Positions 1 to 6,810 of a DNA stretch of 17,300 nucleotides are shown here, piece after piece. Origin of the DNA: an uncultured Lachnospiraceae bacterium (GTDB taxonomy: Bacteria > Bacillota > Clostridia > Lachnospirales > Lachnospiraceae). The notes under the pieces are model-generated. The model saw only the letters and a program-made list of their open reading frames with translations. It did no database searches and was not told the DNA's origin. The DNA lies in NCBI GenBank assembly GCA_910580005.1, contig CAJTXH010000053.1:1-17300 (forward strand). Direction: 5' to 3'. Both the position numbers and the translations under genes were made by a program. Each line of letters starts with the position of its first letter. Within the stretch, counting starts at the first letter, position 1.

Positions 1-4
1 GACG

Positions 5-40
5 AAAAAAACGTGTCAAAAATCCTCGAATTTAATTGAC
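5..40 (-). terminator. Candidate intrinsic terminator after the MBL lipoprotein gene
   Basis: On the minus strand, 20-odd bases after the stop codon at 62, GTCAA (40-36) can pair with TTGAC (19-15), with a further AAAT/ATTT pairing inside. The stem is followed by ACG and a run of seven T (11-5). The stem is weak and AT-rich with a two-base bulge, so the T-run is the stronger part of the evidence. It would end the amylase-lipoprotein transcript. Nothing else is recognisable in bases 1-61. Confidence 0.45.
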
Positions 41-61
41 TGTGAATAGTAACAATTCCTG

Positions 62-1147
62 TCATTCGGGGTTACAATTTCCACAGGGGTTATACCCTGC
101 ATCTTCTGCGTCATCTGCTGTATTAAAATATACCCTGTTTTCTTCATCCGGGACTGAACCACAGTCCTTTTCATGGAACTTTTTAGAATTAACATTACCT
201 ATATAAGCCCCTTTTTTCTTTGTACTGTTTTTCCTTGTACTGCTGCTGTTATTTTTCTTTCCATTTCCTCCAGAAGATTTATTAACATTAAATGTTATAT
301 TTTTTCCATTACTTGTTGCAATTATATCGCCAAGCTTGTCAGTACGGTATATATCACATCCCATCGCATTAAGCCTTGCCATTGTCTCATCTGCCGGATG
401 TCCATACTTGTTGTCCTTTCCAGCGCTTATAACAACACTGTCTGGTTTTAATGCCTGCAAAAATGCCTGCGAAGAAGAATATTTACTGCCGTGGTGTCCT
501 GCAAGGTATACATCACATGATAAATCAATATTTGTTTCAAGCATTTCATATTCGCTTTCTATCTCTGCATCACCTGTAAGTATAAATGAATTATTCCCAT
601 TAACAAGTTTGATTGCAACAGAATAGTCATTAGCATCATCATAATGCGTATCATTAGGTGCAAGAATTGTAAACTCTGCATTGCCTATCTTATATTTTGT
701 ACCAGTTTTGGGATATGTAATTTTTATGCTCTTTTCTTTAAGCAGGCTGGTAAATGACTTATAAACCTTGCTTTCTGCCTTATAATCTGGTGCAATCACA
801 ATATCAGCATCATAATTTTCCAGTGCCCCTACTACACCATTTAAGTGGTCTGCATCATAATGTGTTGCAATAATATAGTCAAGTTTGTCTACAGACTGGT
901 CTTCCAGATATGAAACTACCTTTGATGAATACTTGCTGTCACCGCCATCAACCAGCATATAACAGCCATCACTCTCTATAAGCGTAGAACTCCCCTGCCC
1001 CACATCAATAAAATGCACTTCAAGGTCTTTACCAGCACTTGTCTGTACACTGCTGGCATTTTTTTCCTGGCTGCATCCTGCCAAAGAGAGGCTTAAGGCC
1101 AGGAAAAGTGCAATAAATTTCTTTATATTAAAAATTCTTTTATCCAT
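62..1147 (-). CDS. Secreted metallo-beta-lactamase-fold lipoprotein (ComEC-like hydrolase) with C-terminal Ada-like Cys domain
   Basis: 361 aa. The N-terminus has a basic head, a hydrophobic stretch (about 11-23) and the lipobox LAGC with Cys25, so the protein should be a lipoprotein on the outer face of the membrane. Residues 41-290 match the MBL-fold domain found in the hydrolase part of ComEC and its stand-alone relatives: HFIDVGQG near 45-52, metal motif HYDADH (His96, Asp98, Asp100, His101), TGD with Asp193, HH at 218-219, and YGHP with His250. A Ser/Asn/Lys-rich linker (about 290-312) leads to a short tail resembling Ada-type metal-binding domains: NSKKFH, Cys329, AGY, then CGNC (Cys355, Cys358). 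Substrate is unknown; a phosphodiester or nucleic acid target is only an inference from the ComEC resemblance and the Ada-like tail. The start is supported by GGGAG five bases upstream of ATG. It lies 19 bp after the GH13 gene, so co-transcription is likely. Confidence 0.85.
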   Translation of the reverse strand: MDKRIFNIKKFIALFLALSLSLAGCSQEKNASSVQTSAGKDLEVHFIDVGQGSSTLIESDGCYMLVDGGDSKYSSKVVSYLEDQSVDKLDYIIATHYDADHLNGVVGALENYDADIVIAPDYKAESKVYKSFTSLLKEKSIKITYPKTGTKYKIGNAEFTILAPNDTHYDDANDYSVAIKLVNGNNSFILTGDAEIESEYEMLETNIDLSCDVYLAGHHGSKYSSSQAFLQALKPDSVVISAGKDNKYGHPADETMARLNAMGCDIYRTDKLGDIIATSNGKNITFNVNKSSGGNGKKNNSSSTRKNSTKKKGAYIGNVNSKKFHEKDCGSVPDEENRVYFNTADDAEDAGYNPCGNCNPE

Positions 1148-1166
1148 AATTACTCCCTATGCTGCA

Positions 1167-2528
1167 TTACTTAACATACACAGCCATTCCATAGTTTGCA
1201 GGCAGCATAAAGTGCACCCTGTTCCCTGTCACTCCTATAGAAGCACTTTTTGCTTTTTTATCTGCATATGGTGCTTTTATTATACTAACTGCCTCTTTTG
1301 CTTCAAATGGCAGGTCAACATAAAATACTGCTGGCTTGTCATCACTATTAAGCCCTGTAATAACCGCAGAACCATCTGACATCCTCCCATATGCATACTG
1401 CCTGTTTGTAAGGAACATTTCCTTATATTCCCCTGTATAAAGCTCTTTATAATCCTTTTTAGCCTGCCCAAGCTGCATACAGAGGTTTGTTATTACATTT
1501 TCCTCATAAGCATCCTTAAAATCCTCTAATTCAAGGCATGGCCTTAACCCCCAGTCAGAACCATGTTCTTTTTTGCCTTCCACGCAAAATTCTGAACCAT
1601 AATATATTGATGGTATACCATATAATGTATATAAAAGAAGCGTTATATTATACATATGCTCTTTTTCAGCCAGTTTTGTATAAATCCTTTCTACATCATG
1701 GTTATCAATAAATGTATAAAGCCGCCTGCCGCCACACATTCCAAGAAGCCTTTTCACTGAATGGGCAATCTCAAAATAATTGTGGTCATTATGCCCTGAA
1801 TAAAGCCCTTTGTGTAGTTCATAATTTGTCACAGAATAAAGCATGTCCTCATTTGCCCACCTGCTGTAATCACCATGTATTACTTCACCCATCAGCCAGA
1901 AGTCTTCTTTCAGGTTGTTAGTAAATATGCGCATGTCAGCCATAAAACCAAAATCAAGCACATCTGCTGCATCAAGCCTTATACCGTCAATGCCAAACTC
2001 CTCTGTCCAGAATTTGATAACATCAAATATATAATCCTTTACCTGCTGGTTTCTCTGGTTTAACTTAACAAGGCTGTTATGCCCACCCCAGTTATCATAT
2101 GAAAACCCGTCGTTAAACTCATTACCGCCGCCAAAGTTTACATTGCAGAACCAGTCCCTGTACTGCGAACTTTCCCTTTTTTCTTTTAAATCCTTAAATG
2201 CAAAAAACTCCCTTCCAACATGGTTAAACACACCATCCACTATAACATGCATATCTTTATTATGGCAAAATTCCACAAAATCTTTAAAATCATTATTAGT
2301 GCCTAAACGGCAGTCCACTTTTTTATAGTCTGTAGTTTCATACCCATGCCCTGTTGACTCAAACAAAGGCCCTATATAAATTGCCGTACATCCAATCTTA
2401 TATGCATGTCCTGCCCAGTCCTTAATTTTATCAAAATGGCTTCCAGCCACTCCTGTATTTTCCTTTGGGCATCCACATAACCCAAGTGGGTAAATATGAT
2501 AAAAAACTGCTTTATTATACCATTTCAT
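1167..2528 (-). CDS. Cytoplasmic GH13 (alpha-amylase family) glycosidase
   Basis: 453 aa from the chosen start. All four GH13 signature regions are visible: DGVFNH (from Asp98), GIRLDAAD with nucleophile Asp186, GEV with acid/base Glu215, and FIDNHD with Asp278. The N-terminus begins almost directly with the barrel strand WYNKAVFYHIYPLG, and there is no signal peptide, so it should act inside the cell on malto-oligosaccharides or stored glucan. The exact substrate (amylase, neopullulanase-like, glucosidase) cannot be read from motifs. An ATG 22 codons upstream (2594) is open, but the ATG at 2528 is preferred: GGAGG lies six bases before it, and the 22 extra residues fall inside the inverted-repeat element and show no family similarity. 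The C-terminal part (about 370-453) looks like the usual small beta domain. Confidence 0.9.
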   Translation of the reverse strand: MKWYNKAVFYHIYPLGLCGCPKENTGVAGSHFDKIKDWAGHAYKIGCTAIYIGPLFESTGHGYETTDYKKVDCRLGTNNDFKDFVEFCHNKDMHVIVDGVFNHVGREFFAFKDLKEKRESSQYRDWFCNVNFGGGNEFNDGFSYDNWGGHNSLVKLNQRNQQVKDYIFDVIKFWTEEFGIDGIRLDAADVLDFGFMADMRIFTNNLKEDFWLMGEVIHGDYSRWANEDMLYSVTNYELHKGLYSGHNDHNYFEIAHSVKRLLGMCGGRRLYTFIDNHDVERIYTKLAEKEHMYNITLLLYTLYGIPSIYYGSEFCVEGKKEHGSDWGLRPCLELEDFKDAYEENVITNLCMQLGQAKKDYKELYTGEYKEMFLTNRQYAYGRMSDGSAVITGLNSDDKPAVFYVDLPFEAKEAVSIIKAPYADKKAKSASIGVTGNRVHFMLPANYGMAVYVK

Positions 2529-2536
2529 ACCAATCC

Positions 2537-2553
2537 TCCATGCTTTACATGGA
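2537..2553 (-). promoter_or_regulatory. Hairpin overlapping the amylase ribosome binding site
   Basis: TCCATG and CATGGA form a perfect 6-bp stem with a five-base loop. The downstream arm on the transcript covers three of the five bases of the GGAGG Shine-Dalgarno (2539-2535) of the GH13 gene. It could reduce translation initiation unless opened. The pairing is seen directly; a regulatory role is inferred. The stem is short and could be incidental to the neighbouring repeat arm, whose outer end it overlaps. Confidence 0.35.
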
Positions 2554-2671
2554 CGGTTTCTGTGACAGAGCCAGAATATTCCATACAGGGGCATGCTCCC
2601 ACTGCGATGGCATACGCAGCATTGCTTATATCCCGTTTACAGAATATTACTGGCATCTGTCACATGAAACC
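2541..2671 (+). repeat. Left arm of a large imperfect inverted repeat; folds into a long hairpin
   Basis: This arm is related to the reverse complement of the right arm (2738-2880). Shared blocks in order are TGCT, GGACG, a TTT..GTG..CAG segment, TATTCCA, CAGGG, CA.GCTCCC and CT.CG. Within the arm, 2555-2568 pairs with 2657-2671 (14 bp, bulged T at 2665). Further in, 2571-2581 pairs with 2642-2653 (11 bp, one bulged A), and CTGCG at 2602-2606 pairs with CGCAG at 2615-2619. GC is about 55% over 2551-2610, well above the flanks. No coding sense is convincing on either strand. Strand given is the orientation in which it matches the right arm read on the minus strand. Confidence 0.6.
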
Positions 2672-2685
2672 TGTCACCATAAATT

Positions 2686-2737
2686 TATAATAAAACCCAG
2701 AATATAATATAAACAACGTTTCAGTTATAATTCTGGG
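2686..2737 (-). terminator. Central hairpin with U-tract between the two repeat arms
   Basis: On the minus strand CCCAGAATTATAA (2737-2725) pairs imperfectly with TTATATTATATTCTGGG (2712-2696), and the stem is followed by TTTTATTATAA (2695 downwards). It has the form of an intrinsic terminator for transcripts leaving the phosphodiesterase gene or the right arm. It sits at the symmetry centre of the inverted repeat. The GC-rich base of the stem is short (CCCAG/CTGGG), so efficiency is uncertain. Confidence 0.5.
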
Positions 2738-2880
2738 CTGTGCAAGTAAACAGAAGGTTTTCAGTGCCGATTGGCGGCATAGGGATTTTATGTGCCATTA
2801 GGCTGACGTAGAGGGAGCGTGCCCTGGAGTGGAATAATCAGCCTGGACACGTAAAATCCTGCGTCCGTTTACCAGCACAG
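2738..2880 (-). repeat. Right arm of the inverted repeat; structured-RNA-like element of unknown family
   Basis: The ends pair: CTGTGC-AA-GTAAAC (2738-2751) with GTTTAC-CA-GCACAG (2867-2880). Inside, 2783-2796 pairs with 2845-2859, AGGCTGA at 2800-2806 with TCAGCCT at 2838-2844, and AGGG at 2812-2815 with CCCT at 2822-2825. A side hairpin TGCCG/CGGCA lies at 2765-2779. Read on the minus strand this gives a closing stem, an asymmetric internal bubble carrying a small hairpin, and a long apical stem, followed by the central terminator. A weak minus-strand promoter (TTGGAA, 18 bp, TAATAT) overlaps the end of the upstream gene and would start transcripts at the closing stem. GC is 64/120 by hand count over 2761-2880. 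The layout recalls 6S RNA, but I see no sequence match and do not assign it. Confidence 0.55.
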
Positions 2881-2888
2881 AATATTAA

Positions 2889-4568
2889 CTAAAATACTTT
2901 TTCTTTTCCAAGAAATTTTTCTTCAAATTCCGCTACTGGCACTGGTCTTGAAAAATAAAATCCTTGTATATAATCTGGTTTTAACTCCCTTACACACCTA
3001 AAGTCCTCTTCTGTTTCAACACCTTCATAGCAGACTTTTAAATTCAGGCTGTGTGCAAGCTCTGTAAACTGCTTGACCACCATATAATCATACTGGCTGG
3101 CTTTTATTCCTCTTATAAAAGCCTGGTCAATTTTAACAAGGTTAAACATCATTTCCTTAATATACCGTAAATTAGAATAACCTGTACCAAAATCATCTAT
3201 TGCAAGGTTTAAGCTTCTTTTGTGGAATGATTCTAGTATATTTTGTATGGTATATCCAGACTCAAGCTCACCGCTTTCTGTAATTTCAAACAAAACATTG
3301 TTGCTGCTAAAACCATATTTTTCAATATATGCATCAATATCACTTATAACATTGCTTTTCTTAAGCTGTACAAATGAAATATTTATATTTACCCTGAAAC
3401 CAGGACATCTTTCCTGCCATTTAAGGCACTGGCGCATAGCCTCTTCAATAACCCACCTGCCTACTGGTATTATAAGCCCGCTCTCTTCAAGCAGCGGTAT
3501 AAATACACCTGGCGAAACCATGCCAAATCTGTCATTCTTCCACCTTAAAAGTGCCTCTGCCCCATATATGCAGGCTTTCTCCATATTTATAATAGGCTGG
3601 TAGTAAAGTTCAAAACCTTCAAATTTATTTTCAGCAGCTTTCCTTAATTCTTCCTGCATTTCAAGCTTATGTACATATTCATTATAGTCATTCTGTTTAT
3701 AACATACGCTTATGTTTTTGCCACGGATTTTAGCAATTCTTAATGCAAACTCTGCCCGCTCAATATAATCAAGCCCAAAATCATCATTTTCCGTAAAATA
3801 CACATATCCGCCTGATATTGTATAAAACAGCCTGTACCCTTTTTCACCTATCCTTTCATCTACTGCTGCCCTTATTTTTTTATATACTTCTTTGGCAGGG
3901 TCATTAAGGACTGGACTTATGTTTTTACAAAAAACCATAAGCTCATCACCACTCATACGGTAAACTTCTGCCATGCCACCAACTGCTTTTATAACACATT
4001 TTGCAAGCCCTTTTAATGTAGTATTTCCTACTTCCTTGCCATATCTCTCATTAATATCTTTAAAATTATCTATGCCTATAAGCAACAGAAAGCCTTTTGA
4101 ACCGCAATTATCCATATTAAGGATATCCTGGCGCAGCCTTACTTCACGGTAAAGCCCTGTTATATTGTCAATCTTGTTTTTTCTGCCAAGCTCTGATATC
4201 CTGCCTACAAGGTAATGTGCCTCGCCCTGTTCATTATATATAACCTGTCCACGGCAGCTTATCCATACAGGGCTGCCATTTTTACTAAGCCATTTATATT
4301 CCATATCATGTTCCTTAAGCTTACCCTCTTTAATCATTTTCAGGTTATTTGCAAGCATGTCCCTGTCCTCAGGATGGATAGCCGTGCTTAATATTTCACT
4401 TGCATTATAAAAATCAGAACATGGTATATTAAATACTTCTGCCCCACGCTCTGTAATATTATAATGGTCTTCTATAAAATCTAAAATAAATAAATAGTCG
4501 TCTGTACATTTTGAAAGTATTTTAAATACATCATTAAACTGTCTAAACCTATTTAAGCTCTCTCCCAT
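2889..4568 (-). CDS. PAS-GGDEF-EAL protein, probable c-di-GMP phosphodiesterase with degenerate GGDEF
   Basis: 559 aa, no membrane segment, so cytoplasmic. Residues about 15-125 form a PAS domain of the PAS_3 type. About 135-290 is a GGDEF domain: the signature reads SGDEL (206-210), and the usual metal-binding Asp in DxDxFK is Gly165 (GIDNFK, 165-170). The GHxxGD segment is also altered, so cyclase activity is doubtful. About 300-555 is an EAL domain with its key motifs present: EALLRW (Glu338), ITES, DDFGTGYSN (Asp458, Asp459), VKID (Lys479), EGVE (Glu515, Glu518) and QGFYFSRP. The protein should hydrolyse c-di-GMP to pGpG, with PAS and GGDEF as sensory or GTP-binding modules; that is inference from family knowledge. 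AAAGGAG eight bases upstream supports the start. It lies 19 bp after the CPBP protease gene and is probably co-transcribed with it. Confidence 0.88.
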   Translation of the reverse strand: MGESLNRFRQFNDVFKILSKCTDDYLFILDFIEDHYNITERGAEVFNIPCSDFYNASEILSTAIHPEDRDMLANNLKMIKEGKLKEHDMEYKWLSKNGSPVWISCRGQVIYNEQGEAHYLVGRISELGRKNKIDNITGLYREVRLRQDILNMDNCGSKGFLLLIGIDNFKDINERYGKEVGNTTLKGLAKCVIKAVGGMAEVYRMSGDELMVFCKNISPVLNDPAKEVYKKIRAAVDERIGEKGYRLFYTISGGYVYFTENDDFGLDYIERAEFALRIAKIRGKNISVCYKQNDYNEYVHKLEMQEELRKAAENKFEGFELYYQPIINMEKACIYGAEALLRWKNDRFGMVSPGVFIPLLEESGLIIPVGRWVIEEAMRQCLKWQERCPGFRVNINISFVQLKKSNVISDIDAYIEKYGFSSNNVLFEITESGELESGYTIQNILESFHKRSLNLAIDDFGTGYSNLRYIKEMMFNLVKIDQAFIRGIKASQYDYMVVKQFTELAHSLNLKVCYEGVETEEDFRCVRELKPDYIQGFYFSRPVPVAEFEEKFLGKEKVF

Positions 4569-4587
4569 AATGTATACTCCTTTCCTG

Positions 4588-5454
4588 TTAATAAGCCCTG
4601 CCCGCCTTTTCAGTACTGTATTTTTCTTTACACCTAATTATATAATAACGTAAGCCAAATGCCAACATAATTATTGATATTAATATACAGATTAAGAACA
4701 AAAATGCCATAACTGGGGAGTTCCCACCAAAAACAAACTGTATAACATACGTAGTTGAATTAAATACAATATGGACTGCTATGGAACAAAGTATGCTGCC
4801 TGTTGCATAGACCACCATTCCAAGTACCATTCCAAGCAGGAATGCATATATGCCTTGTACCAGGTTCATATGGTATATGCCAAAAAATGCCGCCTGTATT
4901 GCATTGGCCGTCCAGAACGGGAATGCAAGATGCATACGGTCAAATATTGCCCCACGGAATATAATTTCCTCAGATACAGGGCCTATTACAAGCACATATG
5001 CAAATGTAAGCAGCCCCCCGCTGCTGTCAAAATTAGACATAAGTTCATTATATTTACTAAATGATGAAGGAAATAAGTTTATAACCATTGATAAAAAGAC
5101 TGTAAGCGTAACACATGCCCCAAACCCTGTAGCAGCCATACCTGCTATATTAGCAGGCGTAAACACCTTCCTGTAATCCATTCCTTTTACACGCCAGCTT
5201 GAACGCAGATAGAGGACAAGACACCATGCCATTGACAAAAATGCACTAATTGCAGATATCCACATAAGGCTGGCTGTATCTGCAAATGCTGTTTGTGTAA
5301 TGCCTTCAAGCACGGCGGCATATGATGCACCTGAAAATATTTTTATAAAAATGCTGCTAAATATATAAATAAAAGATGCAAAAACCTGCATCAGTATAAT
5401 GCCACCGAATATAAGAAGTACTTTAATACAGCAGCTTATCCTTAATTTAGCCAT
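4588..5454 (-). CDS. CPBP-family intramembrane metalloprotease (CAAX/Abi type)
   Basis: 288 aa with many hydrophobic segments (about 10-40, 60-85, 105-128, 150-165, 182-235, 247-272), so an integral membrane protein. The three CPBP motifs are present in order: EExxxR (Glu162, Glu163, Arg167, in SEEIIFRG), FxxxH (Phe191, His195) and HxxxN (His228, Asn232). Bacterial members include putative CAAX-type proteases and bacteriocin self-immunity proteins; the substrate here cannot be inferred. AGGAGG five bases upstream fixes the start. It is the first gene after ftsZ, separated by 97 bp holding an inverted repeat, and leads into the phosphodiesterase gene 19 bp downstream. No bacteriocin precursor is seen nearby. 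Confidence 0.85.
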   Translation of the reverse strand: MAKLRISCCIKVLLIFGGIILMQVFASFIYIFSSIFIKIFSGASYAAVLEGITQTAFADTASLMWISAISAFLSMAWCLVLYLRSSWRVKGMDYRKVFTPANIAGMAATGFGACVTLTVFLSMVINLFPSSFSKYNELMSNFDSSGGLLTFAYVLVIGPVSEEIIFRGAIFDRMHLAFPFWTANAIQAAFFGIYHMNLVQGIYAFLLGMVLGMVVYATGSILCSIAVHIVFNSTTYVIQFVFGGNSPVMAFLFLICILISIIMLAFGLRYYIIRCKEKYSTEKAGRAY

Positions 5455-5478
5455 ATATACCTCCTATTTTAAATATTC

Positions 5479-5516
5479 AAGTCCGGACTTACATTGTTAA
5501 ACCTTAAGCCCGGACT
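5479..5516. promoter_or_regulatory. Inverted repeat with a 12-bp palindrome between ftsZ and the CPBP gene
   Basis: AAGTCCGGACTT at 5479-5490 is a perfect 12-bp palindrome. A near copy, AGCCCGGACT, lies at 5507-5516. Together 5480-5491 and 5505-5516 form a 12-bp stem (one G-U position) with a 13-base loop. Downstream on the minus strand there is only TTGAATATTTAAAAT, not a clear U-tract. It may be a weak terminator for the dcw operon, or a paired operator for the downstream genes. Confidence 0.45.
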
Positions 5517-5551
5517 ATTAATTAATTTATAATATGTAATCATTCTCATAT

Positions 5552-6712
5552 TTATTTCTTTCTTTGTAAAAATTCAGGTATTTTTATCCCCCCGTCATCT
5601 GCCTGCCTGTTATATGACGGTGTTGGCATTTTTACCATACCTGGGGCAGCTCCTGCATCCTGCTGCATAGAATTCTGCTGCATCTGCCCTTCTGTCCTTG
5701 ATAAACCTGGTTTAGTGCCTGGCTTTATAAATGGCGCCTTTGGCTGCTCCTGTTGTTTATTTTCTGTTTCAAGACCTGTTGCAATAACAGTTATTTGTAC
5801 AAAATCTGTGCTTGAATTATCACTTATACCAAAGATTATATTACTGTCCTCCCCTGTAAGGTCTTCAACAAATAATGCTGCTTCACTTGCCTCCTGGAGT
5901 CCTACATCACTTCCTGAAATATTTATAATAACATGAGATGCATCTTCAATAGTTGTTTCAAGAAGCGGGCTTGAAATAGCCTGCTTAACAGCGTCAAGAC
6001 ATTTATTATCGCCACTTCCTACGCCAATTCCAATATGTGCTATGCCCTTATCCTTCATAACTGTACGTACATCTGCAAAGTCAAGGTTTATAAGCCCTGG
6101 TACATTAATAAGGTCTGTAATTCCCTGTACACCCTGCTGCAATACCTCATCCGCTTTTTTAAGGGCATCAGGTATTGACGTACGCCTGTCAATTATCTCT
6201 AAAAGCTTGTCATTAGGAATTACAATAAGTGTATCCACATTGTTCTTTAGCTGTTCAATTCCTGAAATAGCATTTTTCATACGGCTTCCTGCTTCAAATC
6301 GGAAAGGTTTGGTTACAATGCCTACAGTGAGTATGCCTAGTTCTTTTGATATTTCTGCAACAATAGGCGCTGCACCTGTGCCTGTGCCTCCTCCCATGCC
6401 ACATGTTACAAATACCATATCAGCTCCCTTGACTATCTCTGTAATCTCCTCACGGTTCTCCTCTGCGGCAGCCTTTCCAACACCGGGGTCAGCCCCTGCA
6501 CCAAGCCCCCTTGTAAGCTTTTCCCCTATCTGGAGGCAGACAGGGGCTTTACACTTCAAAAGATGCTGTTTATCTGTATTAATACAGATAAATTCCACAC
6601 TTTGTATCCCTTCCTCTATCATACGGTTGACGGCATTATTTCCACCACCGCCAACACCAATAACCAAAATTTTTGCGGCCAAATCTGCCTCGTTTGTTTT
6701 TATCTCTAACAA
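5552..6712 (-). CDS. ftsZ: Cell division protein FtsZ (tubulin-like GTPase), TTG start
   Basis: 386 aa from the chosen start. FtsZ polymerises with GTP into the midcell ring that recruits the divisome. Visible features are GVGGGGNNAV near the N-terminus, the tubulin signature GGGTGTG (107-113), the T7 loop NLDFAD (209-214), a Gln/Pro-rich variable linker (about 315-370) and a C-terminal core peptide KIPEFLQRKK that would bind FtsZ-interacting proteins. An in-frame ATG exists at 6733, but the strong AAGGAGGAG (6726-6718) lies downstream of it and seven bases before TTG at 6712. The TTG start gives MLEIKTNE, like other Firmicute FtsZ N-termini (MLEF... in B. subtilis). Last gene of the dcw series, with a candidate promoter of its own. 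No ftsA precedes it. Confidence 0.97.
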   Translation of the reverse strand: MLEIKTNEADLAAKILVIGVGGGGNNAVNRMIEEGIQSVEFICINTDKQHLLKCKAPVCLQIGEKLTRGLGAGADPGVGKAAAEENREEITEIVKGADMVFVTCGMGGGTGTGAAPIVAEISKELGILTVGIVTKPFRFEAGSRMKNAISGIEQLKNNVDTLIVIPNDKLLEIIDRRTSIPDALKKADEVLQQGVQGITDLINVPGLINLDFADVRTVMKDKGIAHIGIGVGSGDNKCLDAVKQAISSPLLETTIEDASHVIINISGSDVGLQEASEAALFVEDLTGEDSNIIFGISDNSSTDFVQITVIATGLETENKQQEQPKAPFIKPGTKPGLSRTEGQMQQNSMQQDAGAAPGMVKMPTPSYNRQADDGGIKIPEFLQRKK

Positions 6713-6717
6713 CGTTG

Positions 6718-6726
6718 CTCCTCCTT
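6718..6726 (-). promoter_or_regulatory. ftsZ ribosome binding site that fixes a TTG start
   Basis: AAGGAGGAG on the minus strand; its GGAGG core is seven bases before TTG at 6712-6710. It would be inside the gene if the ATG at 6733 were used. A five-codon reading frame (ATG at 6743 to TGA at 6726) ends exactly where this site begins. Confidence 0.8.
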
Positions 6727-6758
6727 CAATCATGCAATCTCATATTTCCTTAACATAT

Positions 6759-6787
6759 ATAATACTAATTCATTAGAAAATAATCAA
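6759..6787 (-). promoter_or_regulatory. Candidate sigma-A-type promoter for ftsZ
   Basis: On the minus strand, -35 TTGATT (6787-6782) is separated by 17 bp from -10 TATTAT (6764-6759), in the 98-bp gap between divIB and ftsZ. Transcription would start about 40 bases before the TTG codon. The -10 hexamer and spacer match those of the candidate mraZ promoter. It would let ftsZ be made independently of readthrough from mraZ. Confidence 0.55.
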
Positions 6788-6810
6788 GAGAATGTTTGTT
6801 TTTTTTAATC

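Noticed and set aside
2465..2707. Plus-strand 80-codon frame across the inverted repeat, and another in a second frame at 2496-2690
   Set aside because: No ribosome binding site, overlaps the amylase start, and the Cys/His-rich look comes from the repeat; the homologous arm carries stop codons in the matching frame.
2738..2880. Right arm as a 6S RNA
   Set aside because: The fold outline is similar, but the 5' side of the bubble is only seven bases and I could not match any conserved 6S sequence; kept as an unassigned structured element.
2529..2888. c-di-GMP riboswitch near the phosphodiesterase gene
   Set aside because: I looked for the conserved GEMM-type features on both strands of the gap and did not find them.
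4588..5454. CPBP protein as bacteriocin immunity or phage-abortive infection gene
   Set aside because: The family includes such members, but there is no bacteriocin precursor, transporter or defence gene beside it, so only the protease family is called.
6713..6733. ATG start of ftsZ at 6733
   Set aside because: Its nearest Shine-Dalgarno is about 13 bases away, while the strong AAGGAGG lies inside the would-be coding region just before TTG.
6042..6776. Long open frame on the plus strand opposite ftsZ (244 codons)
   Set aside because: It mirrors the codon pattern of ftsZ, has Ser/Pro/Ile-rich nonsense composition, and no ribosome binding site or family motif.
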